Assembly: GCF_024626525.1 (NCBI RefSeq)
Contig: NZ_JANJGU010000005.1
Location: 62,001 to 126,000 of the forward strand
Direction: 5' to 3'
DNA length: 64,000 nucleotides
From: Lederbergia panacisoli
GTDB taxonomy: Bacteria > Bacillota > Bacilli > Bacillales > Bacillaceae_C
Positions 1-9,081 of the stretch are shown piece by piece. Under the pieces are notes generated by a model. It was not told the DNA's origin, did not search any database, and worked only from the letters and a program-made list of their open reading frames with translations. Positions within the stretch are counted from its first letter, which is position 1, and each line of letters starts with the position of its first letter. The translations under genes were made by a program, and so were the position numbers.

Positions 1-377
1 GTGAGATTGTTCTTTTTGACTTTGATGATTGTGGATATCAATTTTTGGCCCAAGATTTAGCTGTTTCAGTCTATCATTCCTTATGGACAGGAACTTCTTT
101 TCATCCCGAGTGGGAGGACTTTCCTAATTATTTTCTAACTCATTTTTTAGAAGGTTATCTTTCTGAACGACGACTTACAGAAGATATGTACGAACAGCTT
201 TTAATTCTTTTGCAAATGAGAGAGCTGTTTTTATACAATTTATTCAAGGAAAAATGGCATCCGGAATCGATGCAAGATTGGCAATTAGAAAAACTTCAAG
301 AATTAGAACGTCATTTGAGGGAGAAACGAATTCCGTATGAGCGGGAACTGAAGAAAGTAAAACATTATTTTATATAA
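1..377 (+). CDS. APH-family phosphotransferase, C-terminal fragment
   Basis: The reading frame is open from base 3 to the stop at 377, so the gene begins upstream of the window. The visible ~124 residues start with EIVLFDFDDCGY followed by FLAQDLAV. This matches the second metal-binding aspartate region (DFD) of aminoglycoside/homoserine-kinase-like phosphotransferases (PF01636). The rest is the helical C-terminal lobe. The family phosphorylates small hydroxylated substrates with ATP in the cytosol; the substrate here cannot be told. A TTG at 45 could be mistaken for a start but has no ribosome site and lies after the DFD motif. Family call fairly sure, function unknown. Confidence 0.7.
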   Translation, partial: EIVLFDFDDCGYQFLAQDLAVSVYHSLWTGTSFHPEWEDFPNYFLTHFLEGYLSERRLTEDMYEQLLILLQMRELFLYNLFKEKWHPESMQDWQLEKLQELERHLREKRIPYERELKKVKHYFI

Positions 378-404
378 AAGGTATATGGATTGAAAACATC
401 TAAA

Positions 405-436
405 AACCCCTTTCTCAAACTAGAGATAGGGGATTT
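405..436. terminator. Bidirectional terminator
   Basis: CCCCTTTCTC and GAGATAGGGG form a 10-bp stem with one mismatch, flanked by A-run and T-run. It lies between the kinase end and the convergent DinB gene, so it can serve both. Confidence 0.7.
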
Positions 437-441
437 TGATG

Positions 442-900
442 TTATTTTAAAGCATTATCAATTGATTTAATAATTCCGGCATGGAGACCTTCGTGAAAAT
501 TGATAAATTGAAGAAAAGCATTAACACTGTCCATCCCATACGTTGCAATTGCAAATGATTTAGAAGCCTTATTATTTATTTTTCCTACGAAAAATTTATC
601 AATATATCGGCTTTGTATTTTCAAGGCCTCTATCAATTCTTCCGCGGAAGGAGGGGTACCCGTCCAATCAGATGGCCGTGTTCCAGGCGCAAAAAATGCT
701 CCCCATTCGGGATTTTTCATTTCATACTGTTCATCAGCTTTTTTCAATAATGCTTCTGCAGTAATAAATATATGTCCAACATTCCAGCGAATCGAATTAG
801 AAAAGTCATTTGGAATATCATCCCAATTATCCATATTTGTCTGATTAAGTGCTCTTATCGTATAAGTACGAGCAAATTGAAACTGTTTTAATGTAACCAA
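442..900 (-). CDS. DinB-like four-helix protein
   Basis: 152 residues, all-helical. It has the spacing of histidines expected for the DinB/YfiT metal-binding four-helix bundle: H in RWNVGHIF near residue 43, and two H in NFHEGLHAG near 135-139. DinB-superfamily proteins in Bacillus are often thiol- or metal-dependent enzymes, but most have no known substrate. The start is TTG at 900, chosen because GAGGAGGG sits 8 bases upstream. An ATG seven bases earlier is out of frame. Monocistronic, convergent with the preceding gene. Confidence 0.75.
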   Translation of the reverse strand: MVTLKQFQFARTYTIRALNQTNMDNWDDIPNDFSNSIRWNVGHIFITAEALLKKADEQYEMKNPEWGAFFAPGTRPSDWTGTPPSAEELIEALKIQSRYIDKFFVGKINNKASKSFAIATYGMDSVNAFLQFINFHEGLHAGIIKSIDNALK

Positions 901-1014
901 TTTGCATTCCCTCCTCTTTCCAGGTTAATCCCATTATATACCATATTAATACTCGTTGTTATGATATAAAAGTGCTAAAATAAGAGTAGTTTAAAATAGA
1001 AAGGGTGACCTTAT

Positions 1015-1767
1015 TTGCAACAGGCTGTATCTATTTCTCATAATGGTTTTAAACTGCGTGGAATGGAACATATTCCAGCAGGAGAAAAATTACCTGCAGT
1101 TATTTTATTCCATGGATTTACGGGAAATAAGCTCGAACCTCATCGCTTATTTTTAAAAATTTCAAGAGCGTTGGAAAAACAAGGCTTTGCCAGTTTTCGC
1201 TTCGATTTCCTAGGCAGTGGAGAAAGTGATGGCGATTTCGAGGATATGACTGTAACGAAAGAGTTTGAAGAAGCAGGCACGATATTCGAGTATGTAAAAT
1301 CCCATCCAAAAATTGACGAAAATCGAATTATATTATTGGGCCTTAGCATGGGAGGACTCGTAGCTAGTTTATTAGCGGGAGAATTGAATAACGAACTCGA
1401 GAAATTAGTCCTACTTGCACCAGCAGGAACAATGGATCAAATCGTAGAGCCAATGGAGGCAAATGTTCCATATATCGCTAGCCACGATGCATATGATCAT
1501 GGTGGAAACCTTGTCGGCAAAGCTTTCGGAGAAGATTTAAAAACCTTAAATGTGTGGGCGCGTGCAGCAAAATATGAAGGAAAAGTTCTCTTAATCCACG
1601 GAACAAAAGACGATGCCGTCCCATATGAGGTATCTAAATTATATATTGAACATTGTTATGGAGATCAAGCCACTCTACATACTATTGAGGACGGAGATCA
1701 CACATTCAATTCATATCAATGGGAAAATGAAGTGATAGATTCAATCTTGGATTTTGTCCAAAAATAA
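1015..1767 (+). CDS. Alpha/beta hydrolase, esterase-like
   Basis: 250 residues, cytosolic, no signal peptide. Oxyanion motif HGFTG near residue 33, nucleophile elbow GLSMGG with Ser111, acid in HGTKDDAVP near 197, and catalytic His in GDHTF near 228. This is the layout of cinnamoyl-ester-hydrolase/acylglycerol-lipase-like serine hydrolases. The substrate is not predictable. Start TTG at 1015 follows AAAGGGTGA. Stands alone, with its own terminator shared with the convergent dipeptidase gene. Confidence 0.8.
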   Translation: MQQAVSISHNGFKLRGMEHIPAGEKLPAVILFHGFTGNKLEPHRLFLKISRALEKQGFASFRFDFLGSGESDGDFEDMTVTKEFEEAGTIFEYVKSHPKIDENRIILLGLSMGGLVASLLAGELNNELEKLVLLAPAGTMDQIVEPMEANVPYIASHDAYDHGGNLVGKAFGEDLKTLNVWARAAKYEGKVLLIHGTKDDAVPYEVSKLYIEHCYGDQATLHTIEDGDHTFNSYQWENEVIDSILDFVQK

Positions 1768-1777
1768 TGTAAGGTAA

Positions 1778-1807
1778 AAAGCCGATTCACAAAAAGAATC
1801 GGCTTTT
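1778..1807. terminator. Bidirectional terminator
   Basis: Perfect 11-bp stem AAAGCCGATTC/GAATCGGCTTT with A- and T-runs on either side, between two convergent genes. Confidence 0.85.
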
Positions 1808-1810
1808 CAA

Positions 1811-2989
1811 TTATTCAAACGTCCCCTTCACAATCGCCTCACCATCTTCAACCATAATCTTACCCATTGCAAAAACTGTATTAATCGACCAATCGTCTTT
1901 ATTTAATAAAACCAAATCAGCATCCTTACCTTCTTGAATCCTACCTTTTTGGTCCAGTTTTAAAATGGCAGCTGGATTTTGGGTAATCACTTTAAAAGCT
2001 ATTTCAGGAGGAATTCCTTCTTTCAAAATAGAATCTTGGACTTCGGCAAAAAGTGAGGAAACCTTTCCAATTCCTAATCCGGTAAAATTCCCATTTTCAT
2101 CAAATTTCGGTAGACTTCCTTGAGCATCAGAAGTGAATGTAATTTGTTCAATATTAATCCCTTCATCTAGCAATCTTGTTAAAGCTTTGCTGCATTTAAT
2201 ATTCCAATCTTCCATATCATTTGGTATCGAGCTTGTTGTAAAATCTATATAGCCACCGTTTCGTGCATATTCAATCGCTGCTTCAAATAAATGCGGGTTG
2301 CGATTCATATGGGTTGGATAAAATTGCTGAATTGGAATCTCGGTTGTTTTCACGACTTCTTCAATTAATCGCAGATGTTCATAACTGTCACCAACATGAA
2401 CATTCACAACTCCAGCTTTGCCGGACAGCATGCCTCCAATTCTAGCAGCAGATGCAATTTTGGCCAATTCTTCGACAGTTGGTTGGGAGGAACGATGATC
2501 GGCAATGGCAATTTCCCCGACACCAATAATTTTATCTACAAGGATAAGATCATCTTCAATTTTTTCCATTAATGTTTTGACAGGAACTTGGTAGGAGCCT
2601 GTTTGAACATAACAAGTAATTCCTTCTTCTTCTAATCCGCGTGCTTTGGCAATTAAATTAGACATCGTTCTTGTCGTCCCATCAGTACCAATTACTCCGA
2701 TAATTGTCGTAACGCCGGCAAGTATTGCATCTGTCAATTGGAGTTCTGGTGTCCTTGTTCGATAGCTGCCTTCGCCGCCGCCTCCAGTGATATGTACATG
2801 AGCATCGATAAATCCAGGAACAAGTATTTTATCTGTAGCATCCACAACATTTATTTGAACAAAATCCCTAGGAACATCAATCTTGTCCTGAATAAAACCA
2901 ATCTTTTGATCAACGAGCAGAACATCTTTTTTTCCAATATAATTAGGAGAATAGATTTCCCCGTTTTTAATTAAAGTTAACAAAACCAT
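1811..2989 (-). CDS. iadA: Isoaspartyl dipeptidase
   Basis: 392 residues of the amidohydrolase superfamily. It matches IadA: metal site HVHITGGGGEGS near residue 66, then a TRTPE segment that binds the alpha-carboxylate, GVGEIAIADHRSS in the middle, NVHVGD near 198, THMNR near 229, and the late aspartate in FTSDAQGSLP. The family cleaves beta-aspartyl dipeptides released from damaged proteins, using two zinc ions. No signal peptide. Start taken at ATG 2989 after AAAGGG; a slightly downstream TTG is possible. Family call firm. Confidence 0.88.
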   Translation of the reverse strand: MVLLTLIKNGEIYSPNYIGKKDVLLVDQKIGFIQDKIDVPRDFVQINVVDATDKILVPGFIDAHVHITGGGGEGSYRTRTPELQLTDAILAGVTTIIGVIGTDGTTRTMSNLIAKARGLEEEGITCYVQTGSYQVPVKTLMEKIEDDLILVDKIIGVGEIAIADHRSSQPTVEELAKIASAARIGGMLSGKAGVVNVHVGDSYEHLRLIEEVVKTTEIPIQQFYPTHMNRNPHLFEAAIEYARNGGYIDFTTSSIPNDMEDWNIKCSKALTRLLDEGINIEQITFTSDAQGSLPKFDENGNFTGLGIGKVSSLFAEVQDSILKEGIPPEIAFKVITQNPAAILKLDQKGRIQEGKDADLVLLNKDDWSINTVFAMGKIMVEDGEAIVKGTFE

Positions 2990-3151
2990 TCAACCCTTTC
3001 ATTATGTTAAAATCCTTATATTTTATTGTACACCTTTTTCTTATCCCATTAATGACTTTAAACGTTACCTTATATTCAATATAATTAAAAATAGAACTTG
3101 AAACTTAAAGGTAAATTAAGTCGTATATATATTAGATCGGAGGGGCGGAAA

Positions 3152-3340
3152 ATGAGTGATCAAAATCAAGATCAATTAATAAAAGAGATAGCTGAATTGA
3201 AAGAAATGGTCAGAAAATTAGAATCTGAAATAGAGGATATTAAATTTTTTACAAAAAGACCACTTCTTGATTCGGGGACAATCGGAACCGTCGGAGGTAT
3301 CATTTTAGGGGCACTTGCCATTATCGGGATATTTTGGTGA
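3152..3340 (+). CDS. Small membrane protein with coiled-coil head
   Basis: 62 residues starting at ATG 3152 behind GGAGGGGCGGAAA. A longer in-frame reading from 3098 lacks a ribosome site. Residues 1-35 are a charged, heptad-like helix (Q/E/K/L-rich). Residues 42-61 form one hydrophobic segment rich in Gly/Ile, ending in Trp. Probably a single-pass inner-membrane protein with a cytosolic coiled coil. No function recognised. Confidence 0.6.
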   Translation: MSDQNQDQLIKEIAELKEMVRKLESEIEDIKFFTKRPLLDSGTIGTVGGIILGALAIIGIFW

Positions 3341-3345
3341 AAGAA

Positions 3346-3377
3346 ACATGCCCTTCGCGATATGCAAAAGGGCATGT
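3346..3377. terminator. Bidirectional terminator
   Basis: ACATGCCCTT/AAGGGCATGT 10-bp stem with T-tract, between the small membrane protein and the convergent YhcN-like gene. Confidence 0.8.
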
Positions 3378-3389
3378 GTTTTACTTTAC

Positions 3390-4025
3390 TTAACGTGAGT
3401 TCGGGAACACTCGTCTTACAGTATCGCTAAACTCATTAAAGAACCCACTTACTGGACGTCCGGCGTTAATATCATTTCGATAGCCAGTCATACGATTAAA
3501 GAAATCCGGGTTTTCTGATATATAGACATTATCGATATTATTATCGACATCTCTAACTTGTTTAGCGATTTTCCTTTGTACTGTACTGGTCATTTCGTTA
3601 TTACCTTTATTGCTTAGCTTTACAGCTACATACGCATTTCTTCTTGTCACAAGAACATTCGCAGAATCAACCTCTTTTAGTTTTGCAATATCATCTGCAA
3701 TATGATCAGCTACATCGATTCGATCATTGTCATTGAAATCCCGATTATTGTTTACACCAAATCCATTTCCATTATTATTAACACCATTTCGAGCATTGTT
3801 AACATTGAATCCGTTATCGACACCTACACCATCTCTTGTTGCCATATTCCGATTATTATTTGTCCAATTTCTGTTTGTATCAACATTAGGGTTATAGCGA
3901 ACACCAAGTGGTGTATTTGCATCATTATTTGCAATTTGGTCATTATTTTTATTGTTAGTTCCGCATCCACCCATCAGCATTACGGAAACCAAACCTACAC
4001 AAGCAATGGATTTTGCAAATTTCAT
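3390..4025 (-). CDS. YhcN/YlaJ-family sporulation lipoprotein
   Basis: 211 residues. Lipoprotein signal with lipobox LMGGC (Cys21), then a strikingly Asn-rich linker (~residues 23-100). The C-terminal domain carries DRIDVADHIADDIAKL and a VLVTRRNAYVAV strand, typical of the YhcN/YlaJ family found in spores and germination-related membranes. Start ATG at 4025 follows AAAGGAGG. Upstream on the same strand a CATTATA element fits a sigma-G -10, but its -35 spacing is poor, so forespore expression is only suggested. The linker is expanded in AAY codons and low in complexity. Confidence 0.82.
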   Translation of the reverse strand: MKFAKSIACVGLVSVMLMGGCGTNNKNNDQIANNDANTPLGVRYNPNVDTNRNWTNNNRNMATRDGVGVDNGFNVNNARNGVNNNGNGFGVNNNRDFNDNDRIDVADHIADDIAKLKEVDSANVLVTRRNAYVAVKLSNKGNNEMTSTVQRKIAKQVRDVDNNIDNVYISENPDFFNRMTGYRNDINAGRPVSGFFNEFSDTVRRVFPNSR

Positions 4026-4177
4026 TCATTCTCCTCCTTTTAATCGTGATTCTTTTATAATGTTCCATTTGCCTCAATTTTTATCCTTATTTTTTGTTAT
4101 AATGAATAAATGACAGCTATGACGGTATCTGGTAAAAAGACCGTATTTATACAGAATTGAAAGAATAGAGGGATAAG

Positions 4178-6544
4178 ATGTCCTGGTTGAAAAAATTACT
4201 ATCTAAAATAACATCCGAAGAAACGGAAGAAGAATATATTTCAAAATCTAACCATGTTTTTCAGCATACAGAAATGGATACACGTATGAAATATCAATAT
4301 CCTAAAGGTCCATTTCGTTTCCCATTGATTGAGGATCCGCCTCGGAGACAGGAAAATAGGCCAATACGAATGAATGAAGATAGAATTCCGCAAAATCGTA
4401 CTAATATGTCTGAAAATATACATGTCAGAAGAACAAAGAAAAATTTGCAAAATGTTGAGCTCGAAAGAGAAAACCAACAAAAAGCAAACCAACAAAAAGC
4501 AAACCATAATAAGGCCGCAAGCAAAAAAATTGAACCAGCTAATAAACAACCTTTTCGTGCGACAGAGATACCTTCTCCAATATTTGGATTCGGACGACCT
4601 GGGAAAAAGGAATTTGAATACGAACTGAATGATTCTTTTTTGGAAATAGAAGACGTCGATAAAGAAACGGAACTTGAATTTGATTATGTAGAAAATCACG
4701 AAGAAACCCATGAAGAAACCCATGAAGAAACCGATGAAGAAACCGATGAAGAAACCGATGAAGAAACCGATGAAGAAACCGATGAAGAAACCCAAGAAGA
4801 AATGATAATAAAGGAAGAAATCGAGAGCAGCAGCGCAGATATTCACGAGGTTCCTAAGGCGAAAAGTGAATCTCCCACCTTAATCTTAAAGGAAGAGCCT
4901 AAGGAAAAAAAGGAACCGGAAAAGAATGAAGAACCTATTATAAAAAGCGAATCTCCTCGTCAAAGATCACACTTGCCTTTTAATGTTTTAATGTTAAAAA
5001 AAGATAAAGAAAAATGGCAACAAAAACAACTAGAAGGAAATAGAAAAGAAGAGATACCAGAACAAATTCAAATTGCAAGGTCCGAAACGGCTTCGGCAAT
5101 TCAAGAAACAAATAAAGAAAAAGGAATTTACCATTTCCCTGCATTAAGACTGCTTCAACCACCTATTATTAAATCGGCAAATAAGGAATGGCTGGAAGAA
5201 CAAAAGGAACTGCTGAATGAAACGCTTATTAATTTCAATGTTAATGCTTTTGTTGTTCATGTAAGTCAAGGTCCAGCCGTCACTAGGTTTGAAGTTCAGC
5301 CTGAAAGGGGAGTGAAAGTAAGTAAGATCACAAATTTAAGCGACGATATTAAACTAAGTATGGCAGCAAGGGATATACGAATAGAGGCGCCAATACCAGG
5401 AAAGCGTTCGATCGGCATTGAAATTCCAAATCAAGAAAGCCGTCCTGTACAAATTAGTGAAATTATCGGAAGTAACGCATTTTTAGAAAACGAATCCCCT
5501 CTTACAGCTGTGCTTGGCCTTGATATTTCAGGTGATCCTGTGGTGACAGATTTAAGAAGAATGCCACATGGATTAATTGCAGGGGCTACAGGATCAGGTA
5601 AAAGTGTTTGTATTAATTCCATTTTGGTCAGCTTGCTTTATAAAGCGAAACCTGATGAGCTTAAGCTTTTACTAATCGATCCTAAAATGGTTGAACTCGC
5701 TCCTTACAATCACATCCCACATCTCGTAAGTCCTGTGATTACGGATGTAAAAGCAGCAACTGCTGCTTTAAAATGGGCAGTTGACGAGATGGAACGCCGG
5801 TATGAATTGTTTTCTCATGCAAGTGTTCGGGATATTGGGCGATTTAATGAGTTGGCAATGGAAAGCGGGCATTATAGTGATAAACTTCCATATATCGTCG
5901 TTGTGATTGATGAGCTGGCTGATTTAATGATGATGGCACCAACAGATGTTGAGGAATCTATTTGTCGTATAGCACAAAAGGCGAGAGCATGTGGAATTCA
6001 TTTAATTATTGCAACACAGCGACCTTCCGTTGATGTCATTACCGGTTTAATCAAAGCAAATGTACCAACGAGAATTGCTTTTTCCGTTTCATCTCAAGTT
6101 GATTCCCGGACTATTATTGATATAAGTGGGGCGGAAAAATTACTTGGTAGAGGTGACATGCTCTTTTTAGGAAGTGGGTCATCCAAACCTGTCAGGCTTC
6201 AAGGCACTTTTGTTTCAGATCAAGAAATTGATCGTGTAGTAGAATTTGTGCGTACTCAAGGAAAGCCTAACTATATGTTTGAGCAGGAAGAATTATTGAA
6301 AAGAGCTCAAGTACAAGAAGATGAAGATGAATTATTTTTCGAATCATGCGATTTTGTCGTTAATCAAGGAAGTGCCTCAACTTCACTACTTCAAAGACAA
6401 TTTAGAATTGGTTATAATCGTGCCGCTCGCTTAATGTTGATGATGGAGCAGCAAGGAATCATCTCTGAGGCAAAAGGAAGCAAGCCTAGAGATGTTCTAA
6501 TCAATGAGCGAGAATTAAAAGTATTAAAAGATTCTCTAGAATAA
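4178..6544 (+). CDS. sftA: Soluble DNA translocase SftA (FtsK/SpoIIIE family)
   Basis: 788 residues. No membrane segments at the N-terminus, unlike SpoIIIE, which identifies the soluble SftA branch. Residues 1-330 are a highly charged linker containing eight copies of a four-residue EET(H/D/Q) repeat near 175-206. The motor domain follows, with Walker A GATGSGKS at 469-476 and Walker B IVVVIDELAD near 570. A winged-helix gamma domain closes the protein (~715-788), ending near RAARLMLMMEQQGI. SftA pumps chromosome DNA out of the closing septum. Start ATG 4178 after AGAGGGATA. Next to murC, as in B. subtilis. Confidence 0.93.
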   Translation: MSWLKKLLSKITSEETEEEYISKSNHVFQHTEMDTRMKYQYPKGPFRFPLIEDPPRRQENRPIRMNEDRIPQNRTNMSENIHVRRTKKNLQNVELERENQQKANQQKANHNKAASKKIEPANKQPFRATEIPSPIFGFGRPGKKEFEYELNDSFLEIEDVDKETELEFDYVENHEETHEETHEETDEETDEETDEETDEETDEETQEEMIIKEEIESSSADIHEVPKAKSESPTLILKEEPKEKKEPEKNEEPIIKSESPRQRSHLPFNVLMLKKDKEKWQQKQLEGNRKEEIPEQIQIARSETASAIQETNKEKGIYHFPALRLLQPPIIKSANKEWLEEQKELLNETLINFNVNAFVVHVSQGPAVTRFEVQPERGVKVSKITNLSDDIKLSMAARDIRIEAPIPGKRSIGIEIPNQESRPVQISEIIGSNAFLENESPLTAVLGLDISGDPVVTDLRRMPHGLIAGATGSGKSVCINSILVSLLYKAKPDELKLLLIDPKMVELAPYNHIPHLVSPVITDVKAATAALKWAVDEMERRYELFSHASVRDIGRFNELAMESGHYSDKLPYIVVVIDELADLMMMAPTDVEESICRIAQKARACGIHLIIATQRPSVDVITGLIKANVPTRIAFSVSSQVDSRTIIDISGAEKLLGRGDMLFLGSGSSKPVRLQGTFVSDQEIDRVVEFVRTQGKPNYMFEQEELLKRAQVQEDEDELFFESCDFVVNQGSASTSLLQRQFRIGYNRAARLMLMMEQQGIISEAKGSKPRDVLINERELKVLKDSLE
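4700..4795 (+). repeat. 12-bp in-frame tandem repeat inside sftA
   Basis: Eight near-identical copies of GAAGAAACCSAT encode EETH/EETD/EETQ. The five central units are identical at DNA level, a sign of recent slippage. The unit is a multiple of three, so length changes keep the frame. Confidence 0.9.
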
Positions 6545-6602
6545 CTGAACTGAAAATGTTATTCTTATTTTTAGATGTTTTTTATGTTTTGTAGATGACA
6601 AA

Positions 6603-6631
6603 TGGTCAATACACATAATCAATGTTATAAT
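6603..6631 (+). promoter_or_regulatory. Possible sigma-A promoter for murC
   Basis: TGGTCA and TATAAT separated by 17 bases in the 242-base sftA-murC gap. The -35 matches only four of six consensus positions; the -10 is perfect. Confidence 0.4.
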
Positions 6632-6786
6632 GTCTAAATACAAAATATCATAAACATTTTTAAGCTTTTACATACTAATCTTCTTGCCGTTAATAATAAT
6701 GGCAAGGATTGATAAAAGCGACTTGAGCAAAATGTAGTTAATCATCATATGATGCAAATAGACAGACGATTGTTGGAGGTTCAAAT

Positions 6787-8106
6787 ATGACTGTATACCA
6801 TTTCGTAGGTATTAAGGGCTCTGGGATGAGCGCACTTGCACAAATTCTTCACGATATGGGATATAATGTGCAAGGCTCGGATGTGGGGAAATACTTTTTC
6901 ACTCAGGCGGCTCTTGAGGACTCAAAAATAAAAATATTACCATTTCAGCGCGAAAATATTACACAAGGCATGACGGTAATTGCCGGAAATGCTTTTCCTG
7001 ATACTCATGAAGAAATTGATGAAGCATTGAGACAAGGGATTCCCGTTATAAGATACCATGCATTCCTAGGAGAATTTATGAATAAGTTCACTAGTATTGC
7101 TGTTACTGGGTCCCACGGGAAAACTTCCACTACAGGCTTGCTTTCCCATGTCATGGGTGGCGCCAAGCCCACTTCTTATCTGATTGGTGATGGAACTGGA
7201 AGTGGCGTGAAAAATGCGGAATACTTTGTGTTTGAAGCTTGCGAATATCGAAGACATTTCCTTTCTTATTATCCAGATTACGCCATTATGACAAATATCG
7301 ATTTTGATCATCCTGATTATTTTTCAAATATTGAAGATGTGTATTCAGCTTTTCAAGAGCTGTCAATGCAAGTAAATAAAGCAATTATTGCTTATGGGGA
7401 TGATGATCAGCTACAAAAAATACAAGCTGAGGTACCGGTATTATTTTATGGATTTGGGAATGGAAATGACTTCCAAGCTCGGAATCTTCAAAAATCCACA
7501 AGTGGTACAAAATTTGATGTTTTTGTACGTAATCATTTTTATGCGACTTTTGAAATTCCCACCTTTGGCGACCATAATGTATTAAATGCCTTATCGGTAA
7601 TTGCGTTATGTCATTATGAGGAAATCAACGTAGAAGTGCTGCAAAGTCAATTGAAAACTTTTGGCGGTGTTAAGCGTCGTTTTACAGAAAAAGTAGTAGG
7701 AGATCAAGTATTGGTAGATGATTATGCACATCACCCAGTTGAGATTAAAGCTACTATCAATGCTGCTCGTCAAAAATACCCGAATAGTCAAATTGTCGCT
7801 GTATTTCAGCCGCATACATTTACACGTACCCAAACGTTCTTACAGGAATTTGGTGAAAGCTTAGGGGAAGCGGATAAAGTATATTTATGTGAAATTTTTG
7901 GTTCTGCCCGGGAAAATCACGGGAAGTTATCCATTAATGATCTAAAAGCAAAAATAGATGGGGCGGAAATTTTACTTGAAGAAGATACGTCTCCACTGTT
8001 AATGCTAGATAACTCTGTTCTACTCTTTATGGGGGCTGGCGATATTCAAAAATTTCAATCAGCTTACGAGAGCCTTTTGCAACAGCAATTGAAAAAAGCA
8101 CAATAA
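6787..8106 (+). CDS. murC: UDP-N-acetylmuramate--L-alanine ligase
   Basis: 439 residues. It joins L-alanine to UDP-MurNAc with ATP, the first amino-acid step of peptidoglycan precursor synthesis in the cytosol. N-terminal Rossmann region with [11 protein letters not shown] near residue 8, ATP loop TGSHGKTST near 108-116, Mur-ligase central motif with EACEYRRHF near 149, and the C-terminal domain motif DDYAHHPVE near 312. Length is usual for MurC. ATG 6787 follows TTGGAGGTTCAAAT. Follows sftA as in B. subtilis, where it is also outside the main mur cluster. Confidence 0.95.
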   Translation: MTVYHFVGIKGSGMSALAQILHDMGYNVQGSDVGKYFFTQAALEDSKIKILPFQRENITQGMTVIAGNAFPDTHEEIDEALRQGIPVIRYHAFLGEFMNKFTSIAVTGSHGKTSTTGLLSHVMGGAKPTSYLIGDGTGSGVKNAEYFVFEACEYRRHFLSYYPDYAIMTNIDFDHPDYFSNIEDVYSAFQELSMQVNKAIIAYGDDDQLQKIQAEVPVLFYGFGNGNDFQARNLQKSTSGTKFDVFVRNHFYATFEIPTFGDHNVLNALSVIALCHYEEINVEVLQSQLKTFGGVKRRFTEKVVGDQVLVDDYAHHPVEIKATINAARQKYPNSQIVAVFQPHTFTRTQTFLQEFGESLGEADKVYLCEIFGSARENHGKLSINDLKAKIDGAEILLEEDTSPLLMLDNSVLLFMGAGDIQKFQSAYESLLQQQLKKAQ

Positions 8107-8107
8107 A

Positions 8108-8345
8108 GCGAAAAGCGCCTTGAGAAGAGGAAGGAAGGCTAAGAACGCAACGTCCTGTTGGCAGGCTCATGCTGCGACGTCCTGTCGCTTCGCCTGCACT
8201 AGTACATCCGTGTACGTTGCACCGCCTTCCTGACCCGCATCCTGCGGGCCTCCGACAAGCAAATGTTCTGAGTCAAAAAAAGTCCGTTTTTTGACTTTTA
8301 TTGACTCAGGTTATTTGACCTCGAGGGGCTAGGCGCTGGAGCTGG
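8108..8345. repeat. GC-rich repeat-like intergenic element
   Basis: The first ~240 bases of the murC-ytxG gap (457 bases) differ from their surroundings: GC-rich, no reading frame, and bounded by AGCGCCT near 8115 and AGGCGCT near 8330 as short inverted ends. Inside are GACGTCCTGT-type direct repeats near 8149 and 8176 and a GAGTCAAAAAA / TTTTTTGACTT hairpin near 8270. From memory, GGGGCTAGGCGCT-GAGCT sequences recur between genes in Bacillaceae, so I call it an interspersed element. No second copy is visible in this window. Confidence 0.45.
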
Positions 8346-8361
8346 ACAAACACAGATGAAT

Positions 8362-8414
8362 AAGAGGTTGCCCCTCTGGCCTTGTACTAGCAAGACTTTG
8401 GGTCAACCTCTTTT
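8362..8414 (+). terminator. Terminator downstream of murC
   Basis: AAGAGGTTG and CAACCTCTTTT pair across a 30-base loop that itself has CCC/GGG continuation. A T-rich tail follows. Confidence 0.6.
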
Positions 8415-8563
8415 ATATTATTTTGGAATACTTCATTTTAAATAAGTGAATTATAATACATAATTAGGAAGGAAATCTTCGCATTAATAACGAAGTATAA
8501 ATTATCTGTTTATGAATAGTTGAACAAGGGTAAAGTGAATTGTACATTGGGAGGTGCTGCATC

Positions 8564-9049
8564 ATGCAGATTATTTTATATTTAAGTGTAGCATTAATTG
8601 CGATTGCGTTTTTTATTTTAGTCTTAAGCTTAACTAAAACATTAAAAGCAATGAAAGAAACGCTGGAAAGTGTTTCGCATACACTAGATGGACTCGAGTC
8701 GCAGCTAAAGGGTGTCACAGGGGAAACAACGATGCTATTACATAAAACAAATGCCCTAGCGGACGATATTCAAGGGAAAGTTGAGAAGTTGGATACTGTC
8801 GTTCATGCTGTTCAAGGTGTAGGAAATACAATCCAAGATATGAATGACTCGCTTAGAAAAGTATCTACATCTGTTTCATCGGCAATGGTTAGAAATCAAG
8901 ATAAGGTCGCTCAAGTTGTGCAATGGGGCGCAGTAGCAAAAGAGTTAAAAGATAAATGGTTTGGTGAAAAAAACAAACATCAAGACAATAAGCCATTTGA
9001 TTCTGAAGTGAAAATCCACACCCATCAACTGGAACGCAGTAATAGCTAA
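8564..9049 (+). CDS. ytxG: YtxG-like DUF948 membrane protein
   Basis: 161 residues. One N-terminal membrane segment (residues ~2-22), then a long helical region rich in Thr/Val/Lys heptads as in DUF948 proteins. These are associated with general stress responses in B. subtilis. Start ATG 8564 was chosen over an upstream in-frame ATG because GGGAGGTG lies 7 bases before it. It is followed after 32 bases by ytxH, forming the usual pair. No sigma-B promoter could be confirmed by eye. Confidence 0.82.
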   Translation: MQIILYLSVALIAIAFFILVLSLTKTLKAMKETLESVSHTLDGLESQLKGVTGETTMLLHKTNALADDIQGKVEKLDTVVHAVQGVGNTIQDMNDSLRKVSTSVSSAMVRNQDKVAQVVQWGAVAKELKDKWFGEKNKHQDNKPFDSEVKIHTHQLERSNS

Positions 9050-9081
9050 AAAAAGTAAATAAAAGGATGGAGGATGATAGC

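Noticed and set aside
3098-3151. Longer start for the small membrane protein
   Set aside because: The region contains its own ribosome site GGAGGGGCGGAAA just before ATG 3152.
4241-4846. 201-codon minus-strand frame with FFIG repeats
   Set aside because: It is the complement of the GAAGAAACC repeat in sftA. It has no start context and lies wholly inside a conserved gene.
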